A DNA stretch of 64,000 nucleotides, taken from positions 24,545,632 through 24,609,631 of the forward strand of contig ML682005.1 of NCBI GenBank assembly GCA_007922195.1, in the 5' to 3' direction. The DNA comes from Podocnemis expansa. Taxonomy: Eukaryota > Chordata > Testudines > Podocnemididae. Made by a program: the position numbers and the translations under genes. Of the stretch, positions 10,316 to 23,827 are shown one piece after another. Numbering within the stretch: the first letter of the stretch is position 1; every line of letters begins with the position of its first letter. The notes below the pieces were generated by a model. That model worked only from the letters and a program-made list of their open reading frames with translations. It made no database searches and was not told the DNA's origin.

Positions 10316-13300
10316 ATCATGAAAACATAGGAAATACATTCTTGGCAAACTTCATGATGGAGTGATTTACTTGACAATGTTACATAAAGATTGTTTGAGC
10401 TCATCTCTGAAGAAGTCTGGGTCATTGTACAGAAAATCTATTTCTAAAACCCATCTGGCATTGTCTCACTGGGAACAATTCTATACTTATTGATGACTTC
10501 TAGGGAACTGAGTCTGGTGAGAGGCCCAATTTCCAAAGACAGCAGCTTTTTTTCAACCCAGATCAACTGTAAATGATTTGGCAAGATGTTTTCAGCAGAA
10601 TGCCGATGTGTTGTAATCTACTTGAAAGTTTTGCTAAGAGGTTTTAAACAGAACTATCTGAAATTAGTGATGATTGAGAGGAAGTTGGAACAATTCAGTA
10701 TTTTCAGATTCTTCAAATATCGGGACTTAATATTGACTTATAAGGAGAGCAGGGATTATGCCTTGGATAAGCAAATGTGTGAAAGGCTTTAAGGAGAAGT
10801 AGGTATAGTTAACCAGTTCCAAACCAATGAATTCTTAGCTTCGTTTACTGTAATTTTTTGCTTCCAAAGGCACTACATGATCAGGACCAACTCTCGGAGA
10901 CTGGGAAACCTGCAGCCCCAGGAAACCATGCAGTGAGATCATGACATGAACATTCATATGCTCTGCTCAAAACTATCAAAGGTTTAAATGAGCAAACTGT
11001 ATGATAGACTGCTACCTGAAGAAAACACTGCTTGATATTCTCAGGCCCTACTTTCTGGAGCCACGGGCTGGCTGAACAGGCCTAGATGCAACTGAAATGG
11101 CAGTGTCTATGCTTCTGTGGAAAAAAGATCTGTTGTGTTTGCTATTCTGCTACATAACAAGTGTTGCTGTGTAGGATGCTTCCTGACACTATTATCATCA
11201 CAGAATTTGAGAAACCTTTTCTCATGGTGCTTACATATTCTGCATCAGCATTTTTGAAAAAACCAAAAGATGAAAACACATAACTGAAGCTAAAAGGGAA
11301 TATCACAATAAAGATTGAATCAGAACCACTTTCCTACTTTTTTTGACAGATATGAGCTATCAGCCTCAGAGGTTCTATCTGGAGCCAAACTTCAGGTTGT
11401 TCACATTTGGGATTTTGGATCAGGTAGAGAACTGCACAAAGTTCATTGGAGCAAAACATCCATAAAGCTTGGTAGGTATCTGGATTAGGAGGCTGGCTTT
11501 AGATTAATCTCTTTTTAAAACTTAGTTCATGTATTGATTATATACAATATATAACAATATAAACCATATATTATTCACTTAAACATATTTTTCTCATTTT
11601 TAACCATACAACATACAAAAAATGCACCTTAATATTCTTATACCAAAGGAGGAGAAAAACAAGAGGAAAGACAACACCAGCAAAAACCCTTTAAATCTTC
11701 TAAAGAGGGAAATAAGGTGGAAAGTAAATGTTTACTTCCGGTGACACAATATGTTGTTTTTGTAGGGGTTGGGAAGCATCTTCATTTTAAAGAACACATA
11801 GTTGAAAAGGACCCCAAATGAGAAAATCACTTATCTTTAATTCTGTTTCTTTGAACACATCACCTCATAAGATTCTTAGTCTTGGAAGTTGCAACAGGGT
11901 AGCTTTCCCCTTAAGGGCGGAGGCTAGCCAGCCTGGACTGACACACATCTAGGAGAGATCAGGGCAACTACCCTACAATGAGCAACAGAAGGCTGCAATG
12001 CAGGGGGCAGTGCTCAGGGATTAGAGGTTGCTAGGAGTGGGCTGTCTCTGGCAGAGAGACCTGGAAGTAAGGGCTGAAATTTCAAATGGACAGGGCATGG
12101 GACTGTTCTGCCAAAGCAGAAAAGCCTCCAGGCAGGAAGGCCCGGAAGGTGAAACAGAAACCTTTGTTTTTGTGGACTTTCAAATAAACTTGAAAATTTT
12201 ATTCTGAATGTTTGTTAATTTACCAAAGCACAGAGAAAGGATGAGAATGGACAAAGAGGTTTTTTTTTTTCTTTCTTTCTTTTTAGTTTCTTGAGCAATC
12301 TGAGAAGGGAAACTGAAGCAGATTGCCTGTACTGTGACCCTAGGTTACAAGGGGGAGCACTTGAAGTGGCTGGTCCAGTTACAAGTCTGGTGCCAACAGA
12401 GGGAGGGATGCAGGAAGCTCATGTTCTTATGATTTCTTTTCTTTTTAAAATACCACCTTTAGCATTGGCTCAGTGGGTTTTCCCTCATGCTCTAGCCTCA
12501 TGTAGATCAGATGGCCCAGAACACTCCAGCCAACTTCTTTCAGGAATGAGATGCACAATCTCCCCATACCACAGGAGACTAACACTTTCAAGTATTTCCT
12601 CTGTCATTCCATTTCCTCGCTAAACAAACAAACCAACCGATCCCACCACTAGAAGGTCAGCTACTCCAAGACCATAATACGTGACAAAGTCCCTGATGCC
12701 TAGGGGATGAGCCCCAAAAATGCTTGAGCAAGAGAACCTTGTAAATCCCCAGGGATGGTGAGTGAGAGAAAATATGAAATGGAACTGTCAGAGAAGCAGA
12801 ATTATAGGTAATTAATTTTCCTCTGCTTAAGAGATCCTATTGCTTCAAAAGTCTCATTTCTGATAAGTAAATACCTTTAATGAATGACTCTAAACAAACA
12901 AGAGCACTAGTGTTTCTGTCTGCAATGAACAAAGTATGTTCCTACCCATCCCTGAAACATGGAGAATCTCTTCCCATTTTTAAACAGGAGGAATACGGTC
13001 ATCCAGAAAGTATTACAGAAACCTGAAAGGCCCTGTGGAAGGAAAAATCCTCATATACAAAAACTCTACTAAAAAACTGACCAATTTACAACATTAAAAG
13101 AAAACAACAAAAATCAGGAGACAGGAGAGTCTGGGCTCCATCACTTTGCAAATTGAAATTGCAGCACTGAAAGATAACTCCTTATTTCTTAGTGAAGCAA
13201 AAAACTGCCTTAGAAGCCAGCTAGATCCAACACTCATGGAGTTAAACACAGATAGTGAAGGTCCTGAATCTAGAGTTAAGAACCTGTGGTCTTGTAAGAG

Positions 13301-14240
13301 AAGCTGCTTAGCCACAGACAGCATGAATTATAATACTGTGCATGGATGCTAGTTAAGTCAGAAGGATCTGGAAATGCTGGGTCAGTCTGCTATTGACAGA
13401 CGTCTTCTTAGTGGCGTCATCTTTGGAACTGAGGCCAAAAATGGATGAAGGCCATCTTAAGGATTTTAGCTTACTGTTAAGCAGAACTCCAAGAACCTTT
13501 AAATATCAAATTCATACAGCCAGACCCCACCCTGAAAGAACTGAAGCAGCCGGGGGAAATGATAGCATGACAGGCTAGTGAAAAAATGGAAACCCCTCAC
13601 CATTCTGGAAGAAATCTTGGAAAAATTTATAACTTCACTTTCATCTGGCCAAATTAGGTCAAGGCCCTGGAGCCTGAAGTTCATTCCATTTACCAGTAAA
13701 AGGTACAATCTAATTGTAAGATGAAGTTTTAAGTGTGATGTCTCAAAAAACACCTGTCTTTAGCCTCATCATTACACATGCAATGATCTGCACCAGAAGG
13801 AGTTGTTATTTATGCCTATTAATTTCAAACAAGAGGTTTCAAAATTGTCCTATTTGTTATGAGGTGAACAAAGAACTGCAAAGAGACAAATCTGCATTAA
13901 AATGTGCTCCAAAGAGTTTGAATGATGTACTGTTGGTGCTTGGCTGGTGGCATCCTGGTGTCAAGGCTTTTCAGCATGATGACACCACTCAGCACCCATG
14001 GTATAGCGTCAGTGTCTTTTAAACAACGGTGCTATTGCCCTGCTAGGACATTAGAATTTCAAGAAAGGATACCAGCTCTGTCAATAACTCAGCCAAAGAT
14101 TATGGATCTATTAACAGGAGGAGGTGGGTGAGTTTTTGTGGCCTGTCACATGCAGGGGGGCAGACTACACGATCACAGCAGTCTCCTCCGGCCTCAGAAT
14201 GTATGATACTGCAGCCAGACTTTTCTGCACCTACAAAGGC
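10316..14240. other. Intron sequence, unclassified
   Basis: Part of the 12.8-kb intron between exons 18 and 17. No convincing exon, RNA gene or named repeat. Confidence 0.5.
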
Positions 14241-14245
14241 AGAGC

Positions 14246-14545
14246 AAGGCTATGTCCACACATACATCATTATTTCGAAATAAGTTATTTTGAAATACAG
14301 TCCTTATTTCAAAATGTTAATTAGAATTAAGAAAATGTTAATTCAAATTAAGGGAAAGCCTGCTTTCGAAATAACAGCCGTTTTGAAATGAATGGGGTTT
14401 GAGCTGTTTCGAAATGACGGTTATTTTGAAATGACAGAGCTTGTCATTTCGAAATAAGAAAACGTCGTGTGGACATTCAGTTTTTTATTTTGAAACAACC
14501 AGTGTTGTTTCAAAATAAAAGACTCGTGTGGACATACCTCAAGAT
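14246..14545. mobile_element. Palindromic TTTCGAAATAA element
   Basis: Repeated, mutually palindromic words of the type TTTCGAAATAA fill about 300 bp. The ends are inverted (CTATGTCCACAC left, GTGTGGACATAC right). The right half contains a hairpin of TTATTTTGAAACAACC and its near complement. It is a non-autonomous, inverted-repeat transposon-like element. No coding potential; target duplication unclear. Confidence 0.6.
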
Positions 14546-14734
14546 ACTGGTGTCCTAGAGGAATAACTAATGTCTCAATGCATCTTTAGGCTTTTGGAGT
14601 AGTCTCTCTCTCTTGATCCTTCCCCATCTCAGTATCCTGCTTTCCTCTCCCTCTTCTCAGCTCTCTCCTCCCCATCTCCTTTGCTGCCCCTCCCTCCAGT
14701 CATCCCTCCTCCCCCACACACTAACTCATTGTTT

Positions 14735-14940
14735 CCCCACTAGCGTGCCATGGCACATAAGTGTGCCCTCAGGCCGGACCAGTTGTGCCACAGAATTTTT
14801 TGAAAAATTACTCAGAATTCTGGACTGGTTCATGGCTATTCATGAGTTCATTTGGAGATTATATGGTGATGTGCCTCAAAATAATTAAAGGTATCAAGGT
14901 GTGCATGGCAGAGAAAAGGTTTGGAACCACTGCAGTATCT
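14735..14940. repeat. hAT-like remnant, one end
   Basis: Ends AAAAGGTTTGGAACCACTGCAG; its reverse complement (CAGTGGTTCCAAACC) is typical of a hAT-type terminus. The other end is not clear. Confidence 0.35.
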
Positions 14941-14989
14941 GTCCTTTCATGCATCTGATGCATCCCTTCATGAAACTATCCCTTCATTG

Positions 14990-15077
14990 AACCTGATGAA
15001 GTGGGTTGTGCCCCTGAAAGCTTATGCCTGAAAATATTTGTTAGTATTTAAGTTGTCACAGGACTCTCATCATTTGT
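14990..15077 (+). repeat. Penelope-related foldback family, single arm
   Basis: CCTGATGAAGTGGGTT, then CCTGAAAGCTTATGC, TTTGTTAGTATTTAAG and GTCACAGGACTCTCAT match the right arm of the foldback repeats elsewhere in the window. Confidence 0.7.
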
Positions 15078-15585
15078 ACCTTCATGTTTCCTGACCAATT
15101 TCTTGTACCAGAGCTACATCCTTTCATTTACCTACTTATTTGTCTTCTTTTCTTCCCTTCAGTCTCCTTACCTTCATATCTTCTCTCTCTGGCCCTGTTC
15201 TTGTGCACCCCTAAAATTTCCCTGCATCTTTATCAAACTCCTTTCATGCCCACCATATTGCTCCATTTTCCAGTTTTCTTCCTGAACCCCACATTATCCT
15301 AAAGTTCCCTGATGCACCTTGCATCCCCCTCAGCCAAATGCTTATTTATTGATTTTCCCTTTGCCTTTAGTACATCTGAAAATCAGTTTTATATTTACTG
15401 GATTATACATGCTTTCACCCAGGATATTCCAAAAAATTACTTAATTGGAAGTAGCTCATAAAAATCTCTTCAGGCCCTCTCCTAAGACTCATGCTATTAT
15501 TTTTCTCTGTCAGATTTTAAAATTAATCTCATTTATTAGCAAAAAAACAAAACAAAACAAAACAAACAAAAAAAAAATCAAAACT

Positions 15586-15690
15586 CCAAGGAGTCCTGTG
15601 GCATTTTTAAAGACAAAAGGATTTATTTATTTCATGAGCTTTCGTAAGAGAAAATCCCACTTCGTCAGACATTTTGAAGAGGGGGATTTT
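15586..15690 (-). repeat. Penelope-related foldback family, single arm
   Basis: AAGGAGTCCTGTGGCA, then TTTATTTCATGAGCTTTCGT and AATCCCACTTCGTCAGAC match the left arm of the foldback family. A poly-A tract precedes it. Confidence 0.7.
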
Positions 15691-15699
15691 ACAGAATGG

Positions 15700-18110
15700 G
15701 GAGGAAAATAAACATAGGGAAGTGTAAGTCAGAGCAGTAAGTTTCTTTCTCCTTGTTTCCACCTGCATTAGACTATAAATCTGAAGGTGCATTGGTTGTT
15801 AAAACTCTTTTTATTAGCAACGAAATGTTGATTTTATGCAAGTCTGAGTTGAAGGCTGTAATGATGATTTGCAGATCCTCACTCATTAATCTAAGTCAAA
15901 ACATGTGTGGTTTGAAAGAATGCATTATATCTGCCTATGAGAGCAGTCTGCTGCTTCACCTGCTGCTGTCTACTTTGTTGCAGCTATTGGAATGGCCAGC
16001 TCTGTGTATGCTGCTGGTATTTGGTGCTGGTGTTAGGAGCTAAAGTATTTTGAGGTCCCTATACTTTGTTTTCTGTCCCACTTTTACATTTTTGCACAGG
16101 TGTTCCTCTGAGTTGGAATTGTCCTACATCAGGTAGCAGAAACAGAGACCCTGCTCTGTGAAGTCATCTTGGATTTATCGGTAGAAACCCCCTGTTTTCT
16201 ATTTGTTGGCTTTGTTTCGTTTTTCTAAAATTTTTCACTTGATGTTTCCTGTAGGCTTAGTCATGCATCCCCTGAGAAATCCGGGGGTGGAGTAAAATTT
16301 GGACTTTCTGGAAATCCATTCCTTCAGAATCATTTGTTACTGTTATTCTCAAGTATTTTTCCGGAAAGAAGGAAGGAAAGTGATCAATTTGGTTACAAGT
16401 TGTTAAAGCCTTTTAGGCATGGCTGCTGGAACCTATGGTCCAGTGTCTCTTCAAGAGAGAAACAAATCAGAAGAATATTTTCAGAATAATAGACAGGATT
16501 TTAGGTGCCGGACACCATATTGGCCAGCAATGAGAAATGGTTGACTAAAACCTCATACAATGCTTTGGAAATGCAAAGTACCCCAACAGAGAGGCGATTG
16601 GTCAAATTCAACTTTGGTGTTAAGCAGGTGCTAGTCCCTCATTTACATAGGCATTAAAGTCAATATAGTTTTAATTTAGATTCTAAAATCTAATTTGGAG
16701 TGGGGACTTTGTCTGCTATTTGTTTTATAAGGCAACACATTTTGGGTTATAGAAAATGCACACATATTAATAAATAGCACATAACCTGTTCCCACCTTAA
16801 AACACAAGGGAATTAAGGGAATCTGACACACCAGCTACTTTCTTTTCCCTACCCCTTTCTTCTTCTTTCCTAACTGGCAATTGCAATAATAGGAAGCCTG
16901 TGGCTCTACTAACCAGAAGCAAGAGAGATGATCAGTCAAATCTGAGACATTCAGAACAAAGAAATATATAAGAAGATAAAGAAAAACAACTCCCAGTAGT
17001 ACTTTCCAAGGGGAATACAAGAGATGCAATGCAGAAAAAGAGAACTACAAAAAATAGAATTACTGATGAATAATTTTTCCCTGCTGTATGTTCTCCTTCT
17101 CCCATTCTCCCCAGCAACAAAAATTACAATCAGCCAATGTCACAAGTGAGGTCTTTTGGGGGAATACAGACTTACTCTTGGAGAATCCAATGGCAAAGAT
17201 ACGTTAACAGACAAGTACAGATCCATCTGGTAGTGCAGAAGGGAGCTGCGAGGAAATGAACAAGTGGTCGCCTTATAAATTTCAGAAGGAGATGCTTCTG
17301 CACTCTGAATCAATGACATTGCCTACTGAAGAATGGAATTTACTAATTTTGCATGTAGCCATTTGGTTAATGGAATACAATCTTTTATCCACCAAGACAC
17401 TGGTGCTTTCTATATATTGAATCTTCAGAAACTGTTAACTTTTACAAAACCCTGAGTGACTGATCAGTACAATTCCCAAAACTTGCTTTGCACACAGAAA
17501 GACACTTTCTCTGATGCAGCAAACACTGGGACACAGCATAGACAAAAGGCTAATTAGCATGAAACTCCCCATGGTACGAAGTGAGCTCAGTGAGCATGCA
17601 CAAATTCAGGCACAGGTCCATTAGAAGAACATGGAAACAGCAATGCACATTCAATCTCTTTTGGAACCAGAAAGGGAGAAAGTACTACAAATCTGGAGCT
17701 CAGGGATGGAAGTTGAGTGCCCTAGAGCATGACCCAGTCCTAAACTCCTTGGAAAAACCTTCAGCAGTGTATCTGACCTGCTCAGACTCCATGTAGGCAG
17801 TGTAAGCAAGCCTGAAGAATGGTGTCAAACCTTCAGTCAAACCTAGCAATGCACTGCAATCACAGATTTTGATTCTAGAACCAAGGATGATTGGATCACA
17901 GAGGCCAGCACTCTGTCACATATGTTATTTTCCCCAAAAATCAGAGGTAGAATCATGAGAATGTATCTTGTTCCCAGAGACTTACGCCAAATGATTATGA
18001 GCATCAAAGAAAGAATTTTCCTGGTGGAGTGGAGCCAAGCTATTCAAATAGGTACCCCAGATGATACTACATGTCCTGAAACACTTAAGAGAGCGAAGCT
18101 TCACTTAGTA
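15700..18110. other. Intron sequence, unclassified
   Basis: Non-coding intron. No feature I can support. Confidence 0.5.
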
Positions 18111-20045
18111 GAATCATAGGAAATTAGGATTGGAAGGGAACTCAGGAGGTCATCTAGTCCAACCCCTGCTCAAAGCCAGACCAACCCTGATTAAATCATC
18201 CCAGCCAGGGTTTTGTCAAGCCATACCTTAAAACCTCAAAGGATGGAGATTCCACCACCTCCACAGAGAACTCATTCCAGTTCTTCATCACCATTCTAAT
18301 GAAATGTTTTTCCCTAATATCCAACATAGACCTCCCCCACTGCAACTTGAAACCATTGTTCCTAGTTCTGCTATCTATCACCACTGACAGCAGTATAGTT
18401 CCATCTTCTCTGGAACCTTCTGTCCAGAGTTAAACGCTGCTACCACTCCCCCTCGCCCCGGTCTTGTCTTCTGCAGACTAAACAAGCCTAATTCCCTCAG
18501 CCTCTCCACATAAGGCATATGCTCCAGCCCCCTAACAATTTTTTTTTGCCCTTCCCTGGTCTCTTTCCAATTTTCCACATCCTTTCTGTAGTGAAAGGAC
18601 CCCAGACTGGACAGAATACTCCAAATAAGGCCACACTAGTGCCGAATAAAGGGGAACAATCACTCCCCTCAATCTTTTGGGCAACGCTCCTACTAATAAA
18701 ATCCAACATACCCTTGGCTTCCTTGGCAATAAGGGCACACTGTTGACTCATATCTAGCTTCTTGACCACTGTAACCACCAGGTGCTTTTCTGCCAAACTG
18801 CTGCCTAGCCTGTTGGTTTCCAGTCTGTAGCAGTGCATTGGATTCTTCTGCCCTAAGCGCAAGGCTCTGACCTTGTCCTCCTTGAACCTCATCAGACTTC
18901 TTTTGGACCAATCTCTAATTTGAGTAGGTCACTCTGTATTGTATCCCTGCCCTCCACAATATCTACTACTCCCTCCATCTTAGTGTCAGCTGCAAACTTT
19001 CTGGGAATGCAATCCACCCCATCTCTCCAGATCATGCATGAGAATGTTGAACAAGACTGGCTCCCAGCATTGACCCTGAGGCACTCCACTTGTTATTGGC
19101 TGCCAACTAAATGTCAGATCTTTCATCACTATCCATTGAACTTAATGGTCTAGCAAGCTTTTTATCCACCTTATAGTTCATTCATTCAAATCACACTTCA
19201 ATTTGTTGATAAGAATAGTGTGGCAGACTGTATCAAAAGCTTTGCTAAAGTCAAAGCACGTCATGCCCACTGCTTTCCCCACATCCACAGAATCAGTATT
19301 TTCATCTTCAAAGACAATCAGGTTGGTCAGGTATGACTTCTTTTTGGTGAATACATGCTGACTGTTCTTGATCACCTTCCTCTCTTCCAAGTGCCTCAAA
19401 ATGGATCCTTTAAGAACCTACTCCATGATTTCTCCAGGAACTGAGGTGGGGCTTACCGGTCTGTAGTTCTCCAGCTCCTCCTCCTTCCCATTTTTGAAGA
19501 CAAGCACTATTTTTGCCTTTTTCCAGTCATGCAGGACCTCACCAGTCTCCATAAGTTTTCAAAGATAATGGCTAACAGCTCTGCAATCACATCAGACAAC
19601 TCACTCAGCACGCTTGGATGCACTGCATCCGACCTCATGGATTTGTGCCTGTCAAAACTTTCTAAATAGTCCTGAGTGTGTTCTTCCAGCACTGACAGCT
19701 GCTCATTTTCCATTCTGTGCTGTCCAGTGCAGTAGTCTGGAAGTTGACCTTGTCCGTGAAGACTAAGGGGGGAAAAAAGAGTACTTCGAATTTTTCCACC
19801 TGCCACTAGGTTGTCTCCCCAATTCTTGCAAGGGCCTCCCACTTTCTTTCACTTTCTGCCTGTTGCTAATATATCTATAGAAACCCTTCTCGTTACACTT
19901 CATATCTCTTGCTAGCTGTAACTCCAACTGTGATTTGGCCTTCCTGATTTCAGTCCTGTATGTTCAAGCAATATGTTTATGCTCCGCTCTAGTCCTCTGA
20001 CCAACCTTCCACTCCTCAGAAGCTGCCTCTCTATATTTAAGCTCA
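18111..20045 (-). mobile_element. CR1-type LINE, minus strand, broken
   Basis: The 3' end (plus coordinate 18111) shows the reverse complement of the CR1 tail: TAGAATCATAGG and GGTCATCTAGTCCAACCCC. Broken minus-strand frames cover the C-terminal domain (18196-18740) and the reverse transcriptase ([20 protein letters not shown] at about 19179-19400), with stops and frameshifts throughout. It is the same family as the CR1 at 41.7 kb but much older. Confidence 0.85.
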
Positions 20046-20053
20046 CAAAAGAT

Positions 20054-21385
20054 TTTTTTTTGTTAAGCGTAGCTGCTTATTTTGAAATAAGTTATTTTGA
20101 AATAAGCTAATTTGAAATAAAATCCTTCATTCGATTTAACAAATTGAATTAAGAAAAACCACCAAATCGAAATAGCAAGTCCGGACACAGGACTTGCTAT
20201 TTTGATTGAGGAGAGGGGCGTTCTGGGACGTGTGGCAACATGGCCCCCTGGCAGGGCCATGTTGCCAGCCAATCCCCTGCCTGGCTTTCACCTGGTGAGC
20301 CAGGCAGGGGAAAAAGCCCCCAGGGCAGGGATTCCCCTGCCCTGCCTCCCCCTCTGCTGATGGGGCAAGGGGTGAGGGACCATAGGGCACCCTGACTGCC
20401 CCCGGGGGAGGCAGGTACCCTAGCTGGCTGGCCCCGCAAGGGGGGCTTGCTGGCTGCGGCCCCCACGGTGGGTCCCTGCGTGGGCTGGCTCCACAAGGGG
20501 GGCCTGCTGGAAGGCAAGGGGCAGTGGGCGTGGGAGTCGGCTTCTCCCGCTGCTCCCGCTTGCAGGCAGTGGGGTTGGGGGGTGGCAGGCATGGGAAATG
20601 GCTTCACCCGCTTTCCCCACTAGCCGGCAGTGGGGGGGCACTGGGTGCAGAGCCAGCTTCGCCCACTGCTCCCGCTTGCAGATAGTGGGGGGCGGCTTGC
20701 CAGAGGTGCTGGCTGCTGGCGGGTGGCAGGTGCCAGAGCCCACTCACCACCGCAGCCCCTGGCCCTGCAGCTGCTGGGGGGCTGCTGGTGACTGAGCCTG
20801 CTCACCCCCGGAGCCCTGGCCCCGTGGCTGCTAGGTGGCGGTGGGTGCTGGAGCCCACTCACCCCTGCAGTCCAGACTCCAGAAGCTGTGGAGCCCAGAT
20901 TGCAGAGGCTTGTGGACTCTGGCAACCGCCACCCCCGAGCAGCCATGGAGCCAGGGCTGCAAGGGCAACAGGGCTCTGGATCCGCCGGCCTCCAGCTGCT
21001 GCGGGGCCAGGGCTGCAGGGGTGAGTGGGCTCAAGCACCTGCAGCCCCTCCCACTAGCTGCCAGCACCCCTGGCAAGCTGCGGGATCACGCTCCTGGACC
21101 TCAGCCACCCCGGACTCCCCTGCACCTCCCCTCCCTCCCTGGCCAGGGTGCTGAGAGTAAGGTCACCTGTTATATTGATATGTGGGGCATATCGATACAA
21201 CAGAGCCAGGCAGGGTTATTTTGAAACCACAGTTTTGAAATAACCCTCATTTTGATACCAAACTAGGTTTTATTGTATCAGTGCAAACAACTAAAATAAG
21301 GAAAACATCATCTGGACATGGTAATTTTTAAATTGAAACAACGGTGGTTGTTTCAATTTAAAAGCCTCGTGTGGACACAGCCGAT
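20054..21385. mobile_element. Palindromic element with GC-rich core
   Basis: Both ends carry TTTTGAAATAAG-type words and hairpins like the element at 14.2 kb, and the right end reads CCTCGTGTGGACACAG. Between them lies about 950 bp of GC-rich sequence (20215-21165) with diverged repeats of a GAGCCCACTCACC / CAGCCCCTGGCCC unit, and an inverted copy near 20993-21044. Open frames in the core are compositional. It is probably a large non-autonomous transposon with a minisatellite-like core. Confidence 0.55.
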
Positions 21386-21580
21386 GTGGCAGCTGTGACA
21401 ACAAATGATGTTAAAACTTTTCCTCTAGTATTGGAGCCAACTGTGCTCCCTTTCCTTCATCCCTTCCAGTTAAGATCCAGTGTTCTGCAGGTATTTCTGG
21501 TTGCTTATAAGACTTCAGAAAACTATCTTCACCTGGTGCAATAGGCAGGTGGTGGCACCAGGCCTCTTTCTGCTACCTGC

Positions 21581-21700
21581 TGCTGTCTGTTCTCAGTGGC
21601 AGAAGAGTGCATGTGGTCCAATAGTGTTGTGAAGTGCTACAATCTCCCAATAATTGTGACAGCTGAATGGATTTCGGTGAGCTCAACATCACAACTAATC
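21581..21700 (+). repeat. Dispersed repeat copy A
   Basis: Shares TTCTCAGTGGCAGAAGAGTG and a following 100 bp, at roughly 80% identity, with 23205-23325. Family unknown. Confidence 0.65.
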
Positions 21701-22852
21701 ATGGCTTTGGCCACAGTTTCCTACAGAATTCATAGGCTACATTTAAAGATTTTTTTATGAAGGGACTGAAATTACAATGCTCGCCTGCAAAAAGTAATAA
21801 ATGTTTATCAATGAAAAATAGCAAACAACTCTGCTCTCTTTCAACCATCTGCTGATAACATGCCTTCAGAGTCACAGCAAACAGCTAGTGGACAAAATAT
21901 AGAAGCCAACAAAGTTTTCCTCACAGCTATTGTAAATTTTGCACCAAATCTTCACAAAGACATCAAGCTAGAAGGCCTGCCATGCTGAGTTTACATACAC
22001 AGGAGCTGAGGAACAGGCAGAAGACAGCTCCAGGATTAAGGTCTGCTCTCATTTTTGACAGCTGGCGTAGTTACAGAAGAGCTGTTCTACTGGCCATTTC
22101 TGGCCACACTCCTTTTTTACCCCCTCACCAACCCAACAGATCACCAAAGGCCACAGGCTTGGAAAGGGGTGGCATGCAGGGGAAATCCACAGCTGTCCAT
22201 ATGAGACAGCTGTAAGTTCTCTGTGCCCTGATATGGGTTTGGTGAAGGGTCTTCTTTTGCAGAGAACATTTTTTTTTCTTTTAATAGTGCATGATCTTCT
22301 CCGATTTGGAGCAAAGCAGTAACATGTAATTAACTGATAAACACTTCTGTGGAATAAAGAGGTACATAGACAGGACCAGACTGACTTGGTCTCAAACAAG
22401 TGTACAGGGGCAAAGAAGGCAAGGATTAGATTGGGTGCACCACACCACCTGTTTACCCATCTTTTCAGCAGGAAATTCAAGAAAGGATTTGGCTCCTTTA
22501 CACATACTCAATCCTTGAACTCCACCTGTGATGCTATTGATCTGCACCTCCCAGCATTGCACAACTGAGGCCACAGTTAGCTGGCCAGCTCCACTGAGAT
22601 ACTCAGAAACATGCTCACATGACATGGAAAGAGCCTTGTAGATAGTATCCTATTCCCCCTCTAGCTGTTTCTTATTGAAGATAAATAACCTACTGCTATA
22701 CAAGTTGAATGTTGTAAAATGGGCAAATTTAAAGATACAACACAATAGAATTGGAAGCTAGAATTCAAAACCCTTACATTATGGCTACCTTCAAAATGGA
22801 GACCTTTAAACAGATGCATTGTAATCTTAAAATATTCCAGATCCAACATTAC

Positions 22853-23018
22853 CGGCAGTGAATGAAGTCAGGAACAGGGTTGTGCTGGCTAAATGATGCA
22901 GCATCAAGGTTCATGCAAATTTCTACATTGTCCCCAGCCATGATTCGCACAGCAGCCTTATTTTCATCCTCAAACGTTTGCCTTTGTAAGGATGCACACA
23001 ACAGCAACATGAAATCAT
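22853..23018 (-). CDS. PIEZO2: PIEZO2 exon 17 of window (166 nt)
   Basis: The acceptor is TTTTGCCAG and the donor GTAATG; it ends two bases into an Arg codon. It encodes DFMLLLCASLQRQTFEDENK, AAVRIMAGDNVEICMNLDAA and SFSQHNPVPDFIHC. All of these blocks match the PIEZO2 blade region. It is followed by the largest intron in the window (12.8 kb). Confidence 0.95.
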
Positions 23019-23204
23019 CTGGCAAAATGAAGAGATCACAGTGAAAACATCAGCCATTAACTCAGTTCTGTGGTGTGGAATGCTGAATGCCAGTGATGAT
23101 ATGTTATAATATAATCACAGCACAGTAGTTCTTACAGAGGTCTCCAAGAGATTGAATTATCTACAAGATACCATAATAGAAATCTGACATCCTGGTATCA
23201 GCTG

Positions 23205-23325
23205 CTGCCTCTTCTCAGTGGCAGAAGAGTGCATGTGGTCTGTTAGTGGTGTGAAGTGTTACAAACTCCACATAATCATGCAGGCTGAATGCATTTCAGT
23301 GACCTCAACTTCACAGCTAATCATT
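23205..23325 (+). repeat. Dispersed repeat copy B
   Basis: Same orientation as copy A, 1.6 kb away, on the other side of exon 17. Confidence 0.65.
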
Positions 23326-23725
23326 TGACATTTACTAATACATTTTCTTTTTCACCTGTATGACTTTTTTTCTAAGCAGAAAAGTAAAGGGATGAAACAG
23401 AATTCATCTCTTTTTTAATCAAGCATTACTAAAACTAAACACAGAAGGTACCAGTTGGATAAATCACCGAACATTTGAATGCACTGATTTTTAAAAACAT
23501 AGCTCCTGTTCAATATACTCCATTAGTATATTGCCTGGCACAATAAGGTTCAAAGTCCATGAGTAGGGCTTCTAGATGTGGTGATGACAATGACTGATGA
23601 TGATTCCCACTAGAATATACCAAGGTGCTCCTTTGAAGCAAATATACAGTAGGATTCAAGGCACGCAAAAGTATAATATGAAAGACATATAAATGTCTTT
23701 CACTGCTCTGTTCTAAAATACTTAC

Positions 23726-23827
23726 AGACAAGAAAAACAGGATTTGGTCTTACAATGAAGTCTGGGAAGTATAGCCACTTTATGATGTTGGAGTTGAAAT
23801 TGGCATTACTGCTTCTCCAAGGATAGT
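23726..23827 (-). CDS. PIEZO2: PIEZO2 exon 16 of window (102 nt)
   Basis: The acceptor is TTGCTGTTGTAG and the donor GTAAGT. It encodes DYPWRSSNANFNSNIIKWLY and FPDFIVRPNPVFLV, then one base of the following Tyr codon. The linker RSSNANFNSN differs from the mammalian version while the flanking segments are conserved. The intron to exon 15 is only 138 bp. Confidence 0.93.

Noticed and set aside
20197..21224. Several overlapping frames in the GC-rich core
   Set aside because: Present in many frames on both strands, as expected from composition; no conserved motif.
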